From Amphibacillus marinus (lineage in GTDB: Bacteria > Bacillota > Bacilli > Bacillales > Amphibacillaceae): a stretch of DNA of 64,000 bases. The stretch is from contig NZ_FODJ01000001.1 of NCBI RefSeq assembly GCF_900110345.1, forward strand, positions 496,001 through 560,000, written 5' to 3'. Position 1 is the stretch's first letter; each line of letters opens with the position of its first letter. Below the pieces are notes generated by a model that saw only the letters and a program-made list of their open reading frames with translations, ran no database searches and was not told the origin of the DNA. The position numbers and the translations under genes are program-made. This document shows, piece by piece, positions 26,335 to 36,415 of this stretch.

Positions 26335-27681
26335 TTACAGTTTATGCACGACGTCGATAAACATGTCTCCTCTGTCTTCAAATGTGCTGAATTGATCCCA
26401 GCTAGCACAGGCAGGAGATAGTAAAATAACATCTCCCTCGTCAGAAAATTGATAAGCCTGTTTAATCATTTGATCAAGCTGATCCCCTGTATTAATCACC
26501 GGCACGCTGGCTTTTTCACCAACCTCGGCAAGCTTGCTAGCTGTTTCACCATATAAGAACAAGCCCTTGACGTTAGTTAGAAACGGGATCAGTTCATCAA
26601 AACTATTCCCACGATCTAATCCGCCCGCAATTAGGATAACAGGCTGATTAAATGCAGTGATTGCCTTAGAACTTGCTAAAATATTAGTTGCTTTAGAATC
26701 ATTGTAAAATAGCCTCCCCTGCTTTTCGGTGACATATTGCAGGCGATGTCTGACACCTTGAAAAGTGGTTAGTACTTCTTTAATTCCTTCATTTGAGGCA
26801 TTAAGCAGCTTAGTCGCAGCAATACTAGCAAGGATATTCTCAAGATTATGATCGCCAACTAAGCGGATATCGGATCGAGAGATAATTCTTTCATTTTTAA
26901 AATATACGGTGGTTTCATCCACCCATGCCCCTTCTTGCATAGAGGTTGATACACTAAACGGGATCAGTTGTGCTGGCGATTGTTCCACTAGCTTTGACAC
27001 TCTTTTATCATCTGCATTATAGACAAGGAAATCATCACTAGTTAATTGACGGAATATCTGAGCCTTTGCTTGCTGATAACCCTCAAAGCCGCCGTGATAA
27101 TCGAGATGAGCTTCGAATAAGTTTAGCAAAACTGCAATTTTAGGCTTAAACAATTCTGTTCCCATTAGCTGAAAGGAAGACAATTCTAATACCAGGTGAT
27201 CCTCTTCTGCCATTTTCTCAGCAACTTCAATCGCTGCACTGCCAATATTGCCAGCTACCTTTGTCGACTTGCCACTTTCTTTAAGCATATTGTATGTTAG
27301 CGTAGTCGTGGTCGTCTTCCCATTCGACCCTGTTATCGCAATAATTGGATTCTTAATTAAGTAGGTTAAGCATTCAATCTCCGTCCAGACTGGTAAGCCG
27401 GTTTGTTGCGCATGATTGATCATCATATTGCTATAGGGGATACCAGGGTTTTTAATAACGAGCTCTACCTCGTTCAGTAACTCCAGCGGGTGTTCACCTA
27501 GAACAACCCTTACCCCTTTAGCTACTAGGGACTGAACATCAGGTTGATCAGATGTTGCTTTTAAGTCATTAACAATAACAGATACACCATTGCGTTGCAA
27601 AACATTTGCTGCTGCAGTTCCGCTTTTCGCTAGTCCCAACACAAGAACACGCTGATATGGAAAATTAGTTAACTTATTCAT
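26335..27681 (-). CDS. murD: UDP-N-acetylmuramoyl-L-alanine:D-glutamate ligase
   Basis: Cytosolic Mur ligase adding D-Glu to UDP-MurNAc-L-Ala. 448 residues. ATP-binding motif ITGSNGKTTTTTL near residue 115; the later ligase motif HRLQYVTEKQGRLFYNDSKAT is present. The ATG overlaps the mraY stop as TAATG, with GAGGTG in the end of mraY as ribosome site, indicating translational coupling. Confidence 0.96.
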   Translation of the reverse strand: MNKLTNFPYQRVLVLGLAKSGTAAANVLQRNGVSVIVNDLKATSDQPDVQSLVAKGVRVVLGEHPLELLNEVELVIKNPGIPYSNMMINHAQQTGLPVWTEIECLTYLIKNPIIAITGSNGKTTTTTLTYNMLKESGKSTKVAGNIGSAAIEVAEKMAEEDHLVLELSSFQLMGTELFKPKIAVLLNLFEAHLDYHGGFEGYQQAKAQIFRQLTSDDFLVYNADDKRVSKLVEQSPAQLIPFSVSTSMQEGAWVDETTVYFKNERIISRSDIRLVGDHNLENILASIAATKLLNASNEGIKEVLTTFQGVRHRLQYVTEKQGRLFYNDSKATNILASSKAITAFNQPVILIAGGLDRGNSFDELIPFLTNVKGLFLYGETASKLAEVGEKASVPVINTGDQLDQMIKQAYQFSDEGDVILLSPACASWDQFSTFEDRGDMFIDVVHKL

Positions 27682-28664
27682 TACAACCACACCTCAAGAA
27701 AGAGTCCGAGCATCGCTAAAATAAAACCTACAATCCAAAAACTCATGACAACACGCCATTCTGACCAGCCTTTAAGCTCATAATGATGATGAAGCGGACT
27801 CATCAAAAATACCCGCTTTCCTCTTGTTTTAAATGAAGCAACTTGAATCATAACAGATAATGTTTCCATAACGAATACACCACCAATAATAATCAGAAGT
27901 ACTTCTAGCTTTAACAAAATAGCGATGGCAGCTAACGTACCACCTAATGCTAAAGAACCCGTATCACCCATAAATACCTTTGCTGGATGAGCATTAAACA
28001 TAAGAAAGCCTAACAGCGCACCAACAATGGCCACCGAAAAGATAGCTGCCTCTAAGTGCGGGTGAACAGTCCATGCTAAAATACCAAAGGCACCGAATGC
28101 TAGTACCGCATTACCAGAAACCAATCCGTCTACACCATCTGTTAAATTGACCGCGTTCGATGTGCCAATAAGGATCACCACAACTAGAATAGGGTAGAGA
28201 AAACCAAGTTCTAGCTGCAAATCAGTCCCAGGAATCCCAAGCGTAGTAGGCAACGCTAATGTTCGTAAGATTAAGTAAAACAAAATGGCTATAAGCAATT
28301 GCCCTGCTAATTTTTGCTTAGATGTTAAGCCAAGGTTTCGTTTTAGAACAACCTTGATAAAATCGTCTAAAAAGCCAAGTAATCCATAACCTAATAGAAC
28401 AACTAAGATTAATATCGTTTCGGTAGAGAAGAGGACTGCTGCTGTTCTATTCAGCATAATAAGAGCTGTCGTCACTATACTTAAAATAATCATTAGTCCA
28501 CCCATTGTTGGTGTTCCGGCTTTCTTTAAATGCGACTGCGGCCCTTCCTCACGGATACTCTGACCAAATTTTAATCTAGTTAAAAAAGGGATAAAGATCG
28601 GACATGTAAGAACAGTTATTAGAAATGCAATTCCTACCGTTATAATTAGTAAATAGTCTTCCAT
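27681..28664 (-). CDS. mraY: phospho-N-acetylmuramoyl-pentapeptide transferase
   Basis: Membrane enzyme transferring phospho-MurNAc-pentapeptide to undecaprenyl phosphate to make lipid I. 327 residues and about ten helices. The catalytic aspartates lie in GFLDDFIKV and NLTDGVDGL, and the HHHYELKGW loop near the end is typical. ATG follows AGGAGG. It is placed between murF and murD. Confidence 0.97.
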   Translation of the reverse strand: MEDYLLIITVGIAFLITVLTCPIFIPFLTRLKFGQSIREEGPQSHLKKAGTPTMGGLMIILSIVTTALIMLNRTAAVLFSTETILILVVLLGYGLLGFLDDFIKVVLKRNLGLTSKQKLAGQLLIAILFYLILRTLALPTTLGIPGTDLQLELGFLYPILVVVILIGTSNAVNLTDGVDGLVSGNAVLAFGAFGILAWTVHPHLEAAIFSVAIVGALLGFLMFNAHPAKVFMGDTGSLALGGTLAAIAILLKLEVLLIIIGGVFVMETLSVMIQVASFKTRGKRVFLMSPLHHHYELKGWSEWRVVMSFWIVGFILAMLGLFLEVWL

Positions 28665-28712
28665 AATAAATCCTCCTAAAATTAAGCTACTAATTAATTA
28701 ATGTAATTAGTA

Positions 28713-30053
28713 TTATCGTTCGATGAGCTCATTAATGATCTGCTCGAATTTCATACCTCGTGAAGCCTTAAAAAGTATGACTGTAGATGGATCCTGATTT
28801 GATTGTAAAAATTCAGCTACTTGATCATGAGTTAGAAAATGCTTAGATGGTACTGCTGTTTGTTGATGGATGTTAACGGCGTACTCGCCAAGCGTACAAA
28901 CAAAATCAACTGTGTCTGGTATGTATTTCCCGATCTCCTCATGAAACGCTTTAGTTTGTTCTCCTAGCTCTAGCATGTCACCAAGCACTAATATTTTCTT
29001 ATTATACATATTGAATTGACTAATAACATCTATTGCCCCCTTCATTGAAGTGGGTGAAGCATTATAAGCATCGTTAATAAGGCGCGCACCATGACTGGTT
29101 TTTAATTGTTCAAAGCGCATAGCTGTCTTTTCAATACTATTAAGACCTAATTGTATTTGCATATCTGTTAGATTTAAGTGATGGCCAACAACAATACTAT
29201 ATGTCGCATTTTTTGCATGATGCGCACCTACCAATGGAACTGTAAAAGAGAAGTCTCCAACTTCAAATAAAGTCTGATCATGGCAAACCTCCACATTTTT
29301 AATTGTGTAATGGTTACCTGCTTGAAAGCCTACTTTTATTATTTCTAACTGATCAACTTGATTAAGAAGTGCTTCGTCTCCATCATAGATCAATAGACCA
29401 TTTTCATTAAGCCCGTCTACAATCTCAAGCTTCGCTTTGGCTATACCTGTTCGAGAGCCTAAATGCTCAATGTGTGACTCGCCAATATTGGTAATAATAG
29501 CAATATCAGGCTTTGCTAGCTTAGACAGGTATTCAATTTCACCAAAACCGCTCATCCCCATTTCTAGAATTAACACTTCCGTATTGCTTGGAGCAGCTAA
29601 AATAGTTAATGGCACACCAATATGATTATTTAGATTTCCGTTTGTACAATGGGTTTGAAAGTGCATGCGACAAACAGAAGCGACGAGGTCTTTTGTCGTC
29701 GTTTTTCCGTTAGAGCCTGTTATTGCAATTACTTTAGCTGCTAATCGCTGTAAATAGGATTCTGCTAGCTGTTGTAGGGCAATTAATGTATCCTCAACAT
29801 AGAATAATGGGAATGTGTCAGTAAGTTCAGCCGGAACAGGTCTATCTTCTTGCCACAATGCAGCTACAGCTCCCTGCTTTCTAGCTGTCGTAATATAATC
29901 ATGTCCATTAAACCGTTCTCCAACCAATGGGACAAATAATTTATTTGTCATCAATTCGCGCGTATCTGTGCTTACGCCCGTTATTGTTAGATCTTCAAAA
30001 CCATAATCAGCATGATTGGTGAAGACCGATTTTAACAACTCAATTGTTAGCAT
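28713..30053 (-). CDS. murF: UDP-MurNAc-tripeptide:D-alanyl-D-alanine ligase
   Basis: Adds D-Ala-D-Ala to the UDP-MurNAc tripeptide. 446 residues. ATP motif ITGSNGKTTTKDL near residue 110 and the family motif LINDAYNASPTSMKGAID near 320 are clear. Its ribosome site GGGAGATGA is the end of murE. In B. subtilis murF is outside the dcw cluster next to ddl; here it is within it between murE and mraY, an arrangement common in other Firmicutes. Confidence 0.96.
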   Translation of the reverse strand: MLTIELLKSVFTNHADYGFEDLTITGVSTDTRELMTNKLFVPLVGERFNGHDYITTARKQGAVAALWQEDRPVPAELTDTFPLFYVEDTLIALQQLAESYLQRLAAKVIAITGSNGKTTTKDLVASVCRMHFQTHCTNGNLNNHIGVPLTILAAPSNTEVLILEMGMSGFGEIEYLSKLAKPDIAIITNIGESHIEHLGSRTGIAKAKLEIVDGLNENGLLIYDGDEALLNQVDQLEIIKVGFQAGNHYTIKNVEVCHDQTLFEVGDFSFTVPLVGAHHAKNATYSIVVGHHLNLTDMQIQLGLNSIEKTAMRFEQLKTSHGARLINDAYNASPTSMKGAIDVISQFNMYNKKILVLGDMLELGEQTKAFHEEIGKYIPDTVDFVCTLGEYAVNIHQQTAVPSKHFLTHDQVAEFLQSNQDPSTVILFKASRGMKFEQIINELIER

Positions 30054-30059
30054 ATTTGA

Positions 30060-31550
30060 TCATCTCCCTTCTTCACTTGCATTGTACCGCTTGTTTAATG
30101 CTTGACTAGCAATTTGATAATCATCAAAATCGATCGTCTGGTCAGCAATAATTTGATAGGTTTCATGCCCTTTTCCTGCTATCAAGACAACGTCGCCCAC
30201 CTCAGCCATTGTAATGACATCTATAATCGCTTGTTCACGGTCAAGCTCAATTTTATAATTTGCTTTCTTCAGCCCTGTCTCCATATCAACAATGATCTGC
30301 ATCGGATTCTCTGATCGAGGATTATCTGAGGTTAATATCATATAATCAGCATAGGTCTCACCAATTGCCGCCATTAATGGCCGTTTAGTCCGATCACGAT
30401 CTCCACCACAGCCCACGACAAGATAAATCTTTCCTTCTACAAAGCTTTTAATCGTTGTTAGAACATTCTCAAGAGAGTCTGGTGTATGAGCGTAATCGAT
30501 AATGACACCAAATGGCTGATTCCCTTTCACAGGTTCAAACCGTCCTCTCACACCCGTAATTTGCTCAATACTCTCTTTAATCGTGTTTAATTCTACTCCC
30601 GATAATGAAGCAGCGGTAGCAGCGGCAAGAATATTATAAATATTAAACTGACCCATTAACGGTGTTTTAATCTTTACAGTATCACCAAGCGCATGCATGG
30701 AAAAAGTTGACCCTGTTGATGACAGTACAATATCATCAGCATACACATCCGCCTCTTTCGTTAAACCATAAGTAATAACCGGTTGACTTGTTGCGTATAT
30801 AAAATCATTAGCATATTGATCGTCATGATTAATAATTGCATACTTAGGCTTAGCCTGATTAATGCTATTACCTAACTGATAAAACAGCCGTTGCTTTGCT
30901 TTAACATAATCTTCAATACTACCATGAAAGTCCAGATGATCTTGACTTAGATTGGTGAATATAGCAAGATCAAAATCACAACCATTTACACGACCCAGCT
31001 CAAGTGCGTGTGAAGAAACCTCCATCATGCAATGGTCAATCTGTTGATCAACCATTTTCTTAAAGCTACTAAATAAATAGGATGGTTCAGGTGTCGTATT
31101 AGCAGTCGGATAAACGTGATCACCAATTTTCATTTGAATCGTTCCTATTAATGCGGTCTTTTTTTGCGCATATGTGAAAATAGTGTCGAGTAAGTATGTA
31201 ATAGACGTCTTTCCATTCGTTCCTGTTACACCGATAAGATGGATATCATTTGTTGGAAAGTCAAAAAAAACATTAGCTAAATAGCTTAAGACCCGATTTG
31301 TATCTGCAACAAGGATAACAGGTACATCTGCAGATATCTCTTCCTCTGCTACAATCGCTACAGCTCCATTGCTAACTGCTTGATCGACAAAGCGATGACC
31401 ATCAACTGTATACCCTTTTAAACAGATAAACAAATCACCTTGGTTAACCGCTCTTGAATCAACCTTTATTCCATGAATCTCAATATTACGATCACCAATT
31501 ATACTGTAATTGAACTTTATCGTATCTAATAGTTGTTTTAAAGTTTTCAT
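30060..31550 (-). CDS. murE: UDP-MurNAc-L-Ala-D-Glu:meso-diaminopimelate ligase
   Basis: Adds the third residue of the stem peptide. 496 residues. ATP motif GVTGTNGKTSITYL is near residue 115. The specificity motif reads DNPR (LTSDNPRSENP), which selects meso-diaminopimelate rather than lysine, so the cell wall is predicted to be of the DAP type. Upstream lies a 222-base spacer with a terminator and a palindromic site, so murE probably starts its own transcript. Confidence 0.96.
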   Translation of the reverse strand: MKTLKQLLDTIKFNYSIIGDRNIEIHGIKVDSRAVNQGDLFICLKGYTVDGHRFVDQAVSNGAVAIVAEEEISADVPVILVADTNRVLSYLANVFFDFPTNDIHLIGVTGTNGKTSITYLLDTIFTYAQKKTALIGTIQMKIGDHVYPTANTTPEPSYLFSSFKKMVDQQIDHCMMEVSSHALELGRVNGCDFDLAIFTNLSQDHLDFHGSIEDYVKAKQRLFYQLGNSINQAKPKYAIINHDDQYANDFIYATSQPVITYGLTKEADVYADDIVLSSTGSTFSMHALGDTVKIKTPLMGQFNIYNILAAATAASLSGVELNTIKESIEQITGVRGRFEPVKGNQPFGVIIDYAHTPDSLENVLTTIKSFVEGKIYLVVGCGGDRDRTKRPLMAAIGETYADYMILTSDNPRSENPMQIIVDMETGLKKANYKIELDREQAIIDVITMAEVGDVVLIAGKGHETYQIIADQTIDFDDYQIASQALNKRYNASEEGR

Positions 31551-31592
31551 TTTCCAACCTCACTTTAACATTCTTTTAACAATTGCAACGCT

Positions 31593-31626
31593 ATTATACT
31601 ATATTCTCATTGCAACAGTGTTGCAA
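31593..31626 (-). promoter_or_regulatory. palindromic operator candidate upstream of murE
   Basis: TTGCAAC-ACT-GTTGCAA (31610-31626) is a perfect 7-base inverted repeat. A TATAAT sequence (31593-31598) follows after 11 bases, so the palindrome covers the expected -35 area. This looks like an operator or activator site for murE and the genes behind it. No regulator can be named from the sequence. Confidence 0.5.
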
Positions 31627-31683
31627 AATAATAACTTACCCGTTTCTTCCACCAATAAATAATACCACTATTAATAAAAAATA

Positions 31684-31713
31684 CGACACCCATGCTTAAG
31701 CAAGTGAGTGTCG
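31684..31713 (-). terminator. terminator between spoVD and murE
   Basis: CGACAC pairs with GTGTCG around an inner TGCTTAAGCA stem, followed on the minus strand by TATTTTTTATT. It lies about 60 bases after the spoVD stop and would separate sporulation-specific spoVD transcription from the murE transcript. Confidence 0.75.
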
Positions 31714-31772
31714 CATGTTCGTGTTCATTATCTCTTCTCACTCCATTATTATATCAAAAAAGTGACAAACTA

Positions 31773-33710
31773 TCATGAACCATCATTTACTTTTTCTCCA
31801 AATAATAGCCGGATTGTATCACCCATCGGTACTTTTTCTCCTGGAGCAGGAGCTTGTTCAATGACAAACGTACCTTCTCCAACAGCTTCGATGGATAGTT
31901 GGGTTAAGTAGCTAACCATCTCTTGTTGTGTTAACCCAATTAAATCAGGCACCTCCACTAAAGGCTGATTGGGCCATTGATATTCTTTTTCTAACCCATC
32001 ATCGCGCTTGGCAACGCCAAGCGCACTTAAGCTATCTTCGATGATATTACCCACAATTGGTGCAGCGACTACGCCACCAAATTGAACGGTGTTCTTAGGA
32101 TTATCAACCGCTAGATAAACAACAATCTCTGGCTGATCGGCAGGAGCAAAGCCAATAAAGGACACAATATGATTATTTTCAAGATAACGCCCATTCGTGC
32201 CCACTTTTTGAGCGGTCCCCGTCTTACCACCAACACGATAGCCCTCAACATATGCCCCTCTCCCAGTCCCCTTTGCGACTACCGACTCTAACGCCAATCT
32301 GACCTCCTCAGAGGTCTGCTCTGAAATGACTTGCCGCTTTACTTCTGGAGCAGTTTCTTCAATTGTTTCCATACTAATTGGATCAAGATAGCTATCGACA
32401 ATATAGGGTTGGTACAAATAGCCACCATTGACAGCCGCCGAAACAGCCATCACTTGCTGGATCGGTGTAACTGAAACACCTTGTCCAAAGGCAGTTGTTG
32501 CCAGTTCAACCGGTCCAACTCGATCCCGATTGAATATTATACCCGTTGATTCTCCAGCAAGATCAACACCTGACTTCTCACCAAACCCAAAGGCATCAAC
32601 ATAATCAAACATTAAATCCTTTCCTAAAGCTTGCCCCAATGAAACAAAGCCGGGGTTGCAAGAATTTTGCACGACTTCCAAATAAGTCTGACTACCATGC
32701 CCGCCTCTCTTCCAGCAATGCAACTTGGCTCCTCCAACCTCAATTACACCAGTATCATAATACATGTCTTTTTCTAAATCAATTAGTTGCTCTTCTAAAG
32801 CAGCGGCCAGCGTAATAATTTTGAAGGTTGATCCAGGTTCATAGGTGCTCCAAATTGGTAAATTACGATTGTAAATTTCGCTATTAACAGATTGATAGTC
32901 ATCTGGGTGAAAATTAGGGCGTGAAGACATGCCCAGAATAGCCCCTGTGTTAGGATTAACAGCAATTGCCCAAGCGCCATCGGGTTGATAAGTTGCTTCA
33001 GCAATATCAAGCTCTCGTTCAATAATTGATTGCACAGCGTAATCAATCGTAAGCTTTAAATCCTTCCCATCCACCGGCTCTTGATAAGTGTCTGATAAAC
33101 CAGGCAGCCTTCTCCCCTTAGCATCTGAGTAAAAAGACAGCTTCCCAGACACACCGCTAATCTCTTCATTGTGCGCTAACTCTAGACCGACTAATCCCTG
33201 ATTATCAATGCCACTAAAACCAAGGACATGAGCTAACATTCGATCATTTGGATAGTAGCGTTTAGAATCTTCAGCTAAATAAACACCTGAGAAACCAAGC
33301 TGTTGAATGGCTAAAGCCTGATCCTCGTTTAATTTTCTGCCCTCTGGAAAACGTACAATACTAATATTTTTGTTCAGTTGCTCTGTGATAAGGTCTTGAT
33401 CGACCTCTAAAATTGTGGCGATTGCTTCAGCAACTACTTCTTTGTCGTCCACTTGTCTTGGGACAAACATGACCGTTGGAGCAGAGACATTGTCAACAAG
33501 CACCTCGCCATTACGATCGACTATTTTCCCGCGCTTTGCTTCAAAGCGAATATCTCTACTCCAAGAGGTTTCGGCTTGATCTGTTAACTTATCACCCAGA
33601 ATAAACTGAACAATCATTAACCGAATCGCCATCACCATAAAAACAGCAATGGCTAACAAAAAAACAGCGACTATTCGCTTTCTAATCGTCACATGAGATA
33701 CATGTTTCAT
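31773..33710 (-). CDS. spoVD: class B penicillin-binding protein SpoVD
   Basis: Transpeptidase for spore cortex peptidoglycan, partner of SpoVE. 645 residues: one N-terminal membrane helix (about 11-38), PBP dimerisation domain, transpeptidase domain with STFK (Ser294), SCN-type motif and KTGTAQK, and one PASTA domain at the C-terminus (VPDLIGLTQQEMVSYL). Order pbpB-spoVD-murE is as in B. subtilis. Confidence 0.94.
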   Translation of the reverse strand: MKHVSHVTIRKRIVAVFLLAIAVFMVMAIRLMIVQFILGDKLTDQAETSWSRDIRFEAKRGKIVDRNGEVLVDNVSAPTVMFVPRQVDDKEVVAEAIATILEVDQDLITEQLNKNISIVRFPEGRKLNEDQALAIQQLGFSGVYLAEDSKRYYPNDRMLAHVLGFSGIDNQGLVGLELAHNEEISGVSGKLSFYSDAKGRRLPGLSDTYQEPVDGKDLKLTIDYAVQSIIERELDIAEATYQPDGAWAIAVNPNTGAILGMSSRPNFHPDDYQSVNSEIYNRNLPIWSTYEPGSTFKIITLAAALEEQLIDLEKDMYYDTGVIEVGGAKLHCWKRGGHGSQTYLEVVQNSCNPGFVSLGQALGKDLMFDYVDAFGFGEKSGVDLAGESTGIIFNRDRVGPVELATTAFGQGVSVTPIQQVMAVSAAVNGGYLYQPYIVDSYLDPISMETIEETAPEVKRQVISEQTSEEVRLALESVVAKGTGRGAYVEGYRVGGKTGTAQKVGTNGRYLENNHIVSFIGFAPADQPEIVVYLAVDNPKNTVQFGGVVAAPIVGNIIEDSLSALGVAKRDDGLEKEYQWPNQPLVEVPDLIGLTQQEMVSYLTQLSIEAVGEGTFVIEQAPAPGEKVPMGDTIRLLFGEKVNDGS

Positions 33711-33730
33711 TATTTAACGCCCCGCTTTTC

Positions 33731-33761
33731 AAATAATGATTAATCGTATCTAATATATGAC
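33731..33761 (-). promoter_or_regulatory. possible SigE promoter of spoVD
   Basis: GTCATATA (33754-33761) closely fits the SigE -35 consensus; 15 bases later CATTATTT (33731-33738) is a weak -10. It lies in the pbpB-spoVD spacer about 20 bases before the spoVD start. SigE control of spoVD is known in B. subtilis; the match here is partial. Confidence 0.4.
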
Positions 33762-33812
33762 AAGCTTCTGCGAATAGTACACTGTTTTATGATGCCCGCC
33801 TGTTTGTCCTCG

Positions 33813-35969
33813 TTAATCCGCTATTTCACGAGCAGCAAATTCTACTAGCAAATAAGGACCATTATCTATCACTGTTCCTGGTTCAATGCTTTGTTCAGTT
33901 AAATAACCGGAACCAATTACTTCAAGATTTAACTGAAGGAGATTACTAAATTCGATTACGTTACGTAATGACCAACCACTTAAATCCGGCATGCTGGGTT
34001 GATTAGTTACAAGGATAAGCTGTTGCGTCGAGAGAACAGCCTCGCCTTCCTCAACATTAGCTGCTACAATCTTATCCCCATCACCGATCACAATCGGCTT
34101 AAAGTCTTTTTCTTCAAGCTCGTTAGTAACCTGAGCTGTTGCGTTCTCTTTCCAATTAGGCATTTCAAGACGATTAACAGTCTCTTCCTGCTCTTTATCT
34201 GGTTGAATATTTAGATAATGCAAGGCATTCTCCATCACATGGTTAAAGATATAAGAAACAGGCGCTGAACCAGATTCGTTTTCTTGAAGAGTAGGCTGTT
34301 GGACCGTCACATACATTAAAAGTTTCGGGTCGTCACTAGGGGCCATCCCTAAAAATGAGAAAATATAGTTCTCATCACCTTGAAGATAACCACTTGCTCC
34401 TCCAGAGATTTGCGCAGTCCCTGTTTTTCCAGCTACTGAATAAGAGTCAAGCTGATACACATTATGAGCGGTTCCAACCTCTTCAGTTACCACTGACTCC
34501 ATTGCGCTTCTGACCTGATCAGCAGTTTCTTTTGAAATAGGCTGACCAACAATCTCCGGTTCTTTTTGTTCAATAATTTCACCAGTATTAGGATCAGTGA
34601 CTCGATCAATGACATAGGGCTTCATCATTTTCCCATCATTAGCGATGGCAGTTGCTGCTTGTATCATCTGAATTGGTGTCACTGTTGTCCCCTGGCCAAA
34701 AGAGCTTGTTAATTGTTCAATTGGATAACGATACAAAATCGTCCCTGCTTGCTCTCGGGGTAAATCTATGCCGGTCGGTTGGTCAAAGTGAAAGGCTTTT
34801 AAATAATCTAAAAAACGATCAGTGCCGATTTTCTCCCACACCAGCTTTGACATCGCTACATTTGATGACCGCTGAAAACCCTCTGCATATGTAATCTCAC
34901 CCCAATGACGGCGATAATCCGGGATAGGCCGATCAATTCGATCAATCTTATATGTACCAGATTGATAAGTCTCATTCGGATTATACACACCTTCTTCAAT
35001 TGCTGCCGCAATAGTGAACGACTTCATGGTAGAACCCGGTTCAATTGGCGTTGACACAATATCGTTATACCAATTGGTGACATCCCCCAATTGGTTTGGA
35101 TCGTAGCTAGGTCGATTACTCATCGCTAGAATTTCACCTGTTTTTGGATCAATCACTGTTGCTGTTACCCGCTCAGGAGAGTATTGTTCATCAACATAAC
35201 TCATCGCATCTTCTAAAATCGTTTGTACTTTTTGATCAAGGGTTAAGTTAATATTATAGCCATCATGTTTTTCAGTAATGACCTCTTTAGCATCAAGCAA
35301 CCGCGTGTTATATTTATCACGTTGGAACGAGATAGAACCATCCGTTCCAGAAAGCACATTATCTAATTGCGCTTCAATCCCAGTAATACCAGCAATTTGG
35401 CTATCGTCATTTGCTTGCGCTAGTCCAATAACCTGCGAGGCAAAGATACCGTTAGGGTAATAGCGTTTTGCTTGTTCAATAAAATTAATCCCCGGAAGCT
35501 CTAATGCTTCGATGGCAAGCTTAGTCTCTCTTGAAAGCTCTGTCCCATTTCGACCAAACTCAACTTGAAACCTATCGTCTTCCTTACCATCCTCTAGTAC
35601 TTGCTGCACTTCTTGTTCTTCCATCTCCAAAAGAGGAGCAAGTGCTTTTGCCGTATTTTCAATATCAGCTACATGATTTAGTTGTCTGTCCGGATTAGGT
35701 GAATACGATTCGCTAATTACTGCGTACAACTTATAGACAGCAATATCCTGTGCTAGCTCCATCCCATTACGGTCATAAATCGAGCCGCGCTTTGATGCAA
35801 TGTTCACATGATTTGTCCGCTGGTTATCCGCCCATACTTGCAAATTAAAACCTTGAACCTCGCCAGTCACCTGGATATAAATGAATCTCCCCGCCAACGC
35901 TAAGAACATGAGCACAAACAAGCCAAAGGTAAGATGGACGCTCCAAGATGAAGTTTTTCTTTTCGTCAT
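33813..35969 (-). CDS. pbpB: class B penicillin-binding protein PbpB (PBP 2B)
   Basis: Essential septal transpeptidase. 718 residues: N-terminal helix (about 12-34), dimerisation domain starting at ASKRGSIYDRNG, transpeptidase domain with STMK (Ser313) and KTGTAQI, and two C-terminal PASTA domains. The ATG giving MTKRKTSSWSV lies nine bases after GAGG; three earlier codons are possible. It follows ftsL closely and belongs to the division transcript. Confidence 0.95.
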   Translation of the reverse strand: MTKRKTSSWSVHLTFGLFVLMFLALAGRFIYIQVTGEVQGFNLQVWADNQRTNHVNIASKRGSIYDRNGMELAQDIAVYKLYAVISESYSPNPDRQLNHVADIENTAKALAPLLEMEEQEVQQVLEDGKEDDRFQVEFGRNGTELSRETKLAIEALELPGINFIEQAKRYYPNGIFASQVIGLAQANDDSQIAGITGIEAQLDNVLSGTDGSISFQRDKYNTRLLDAKEVITEKHDGYNINLTLDQKVQTILEDAMSYVDEQYSPERVTATVIDPKTGEILAMSNRPSYDPNQLGDVTNWYNDIVSTPIEPGSTMKSFTIAAAIEEGVYNPNETYQSGTYKIDRIDRPIPDYRRHWGEITYAEGFQRSSNVAMSKLVWEKIGTDRFLDYLKAFHFDQPTGIDLPREQAGTILYRYPIEQLTSSFGQGTTVTPIQMIQAATAIANDGKMMKPYVIDRVTDPNTGEIIEQKEPEIVGQPISKETADQVRSAMESVVTEEVGTAHNVYQLDSYSVAGKTGTAQISGGASGYLQGDENYIFSFLGMAPSDDPKLLMYVTVQQPTLQENESGSAPVSYIFNHVMENALHYLNIQPDKEQEETVNRLEMPNWKENATAQVTNELEEKDFKPIVIGDGDKIVAANVEEGEAVLSTQQLILVTNQPSMPDLSGWSLRNVIEFSNLLQLNLEVIGSGYLTEQSIEPGTVIDNGPYLLVEFAAREIAD

Positions 35970-35990
35970 TATCATCAACCTCGCTAAAGT

Positions 35991-36371
35991 TTACTCATTA
36001 ATTTGAGCCGCTTGCTTTACTTGTGTGTTTTGAATATTTAATCCATTTGCTTTAGCAATAGATAAGATCCGCTCTGGATTACTGTAATCCATAACTTGAT
36101 GGCGAAGATTATCGTTAACCGTTTGTTGCTCTGTGATCTCTCGTTCAAGACTTTGAATTTGGCGATTTACTGTATCAATATTAGCACTGAATGAAACCAT
36201 ATATATAAGAAAAACGGATAGGGAAATACCGAATATTCCGCCTAAAAGTTTTTCACCTACTGTTAATCCTTTTGTTTTAACTTTGACAAGTTTCTTAGGC
36301 TGCTGAGCTGGTTCTGACCTTCTACGCTGAGGAGCTATTGATTGATATTGTCTAGCTTCATTTAAACTCAT
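35991..36371 (-). CDS. ftsL: cell-division protein FtsL
   Basis: Bitopic divisome protein of 126 residues with a basic cytosolic part (QRRRSEPAQQPKKLVKVKTK), one membrane helix (about 45-65) and a leucine-zipper-like coiled coil (IQSLEREITEQQTVNDNLRH). Sequence is poorly conserved in this family; assignment rests on topology and on its place between rsmH and pbpB. Confidence 0.9.
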   Translation of the reverse strand: MSLNEARQYQSIAPQRRRSEPAQQPKKLVKVKTKGLTVGEKLLGGIFGISLSVFLIYMVSFSANIDTVNRQIQSLEREITEQQTVNDNLRHQVMDYSNPERILSIAKANGLNIQNTQVKQAAQINE

Positions 36372-36415
36372 TATTCATCCCACCCTTTATTAATAGTCTT
36401 TATTACGTTAGCGAA

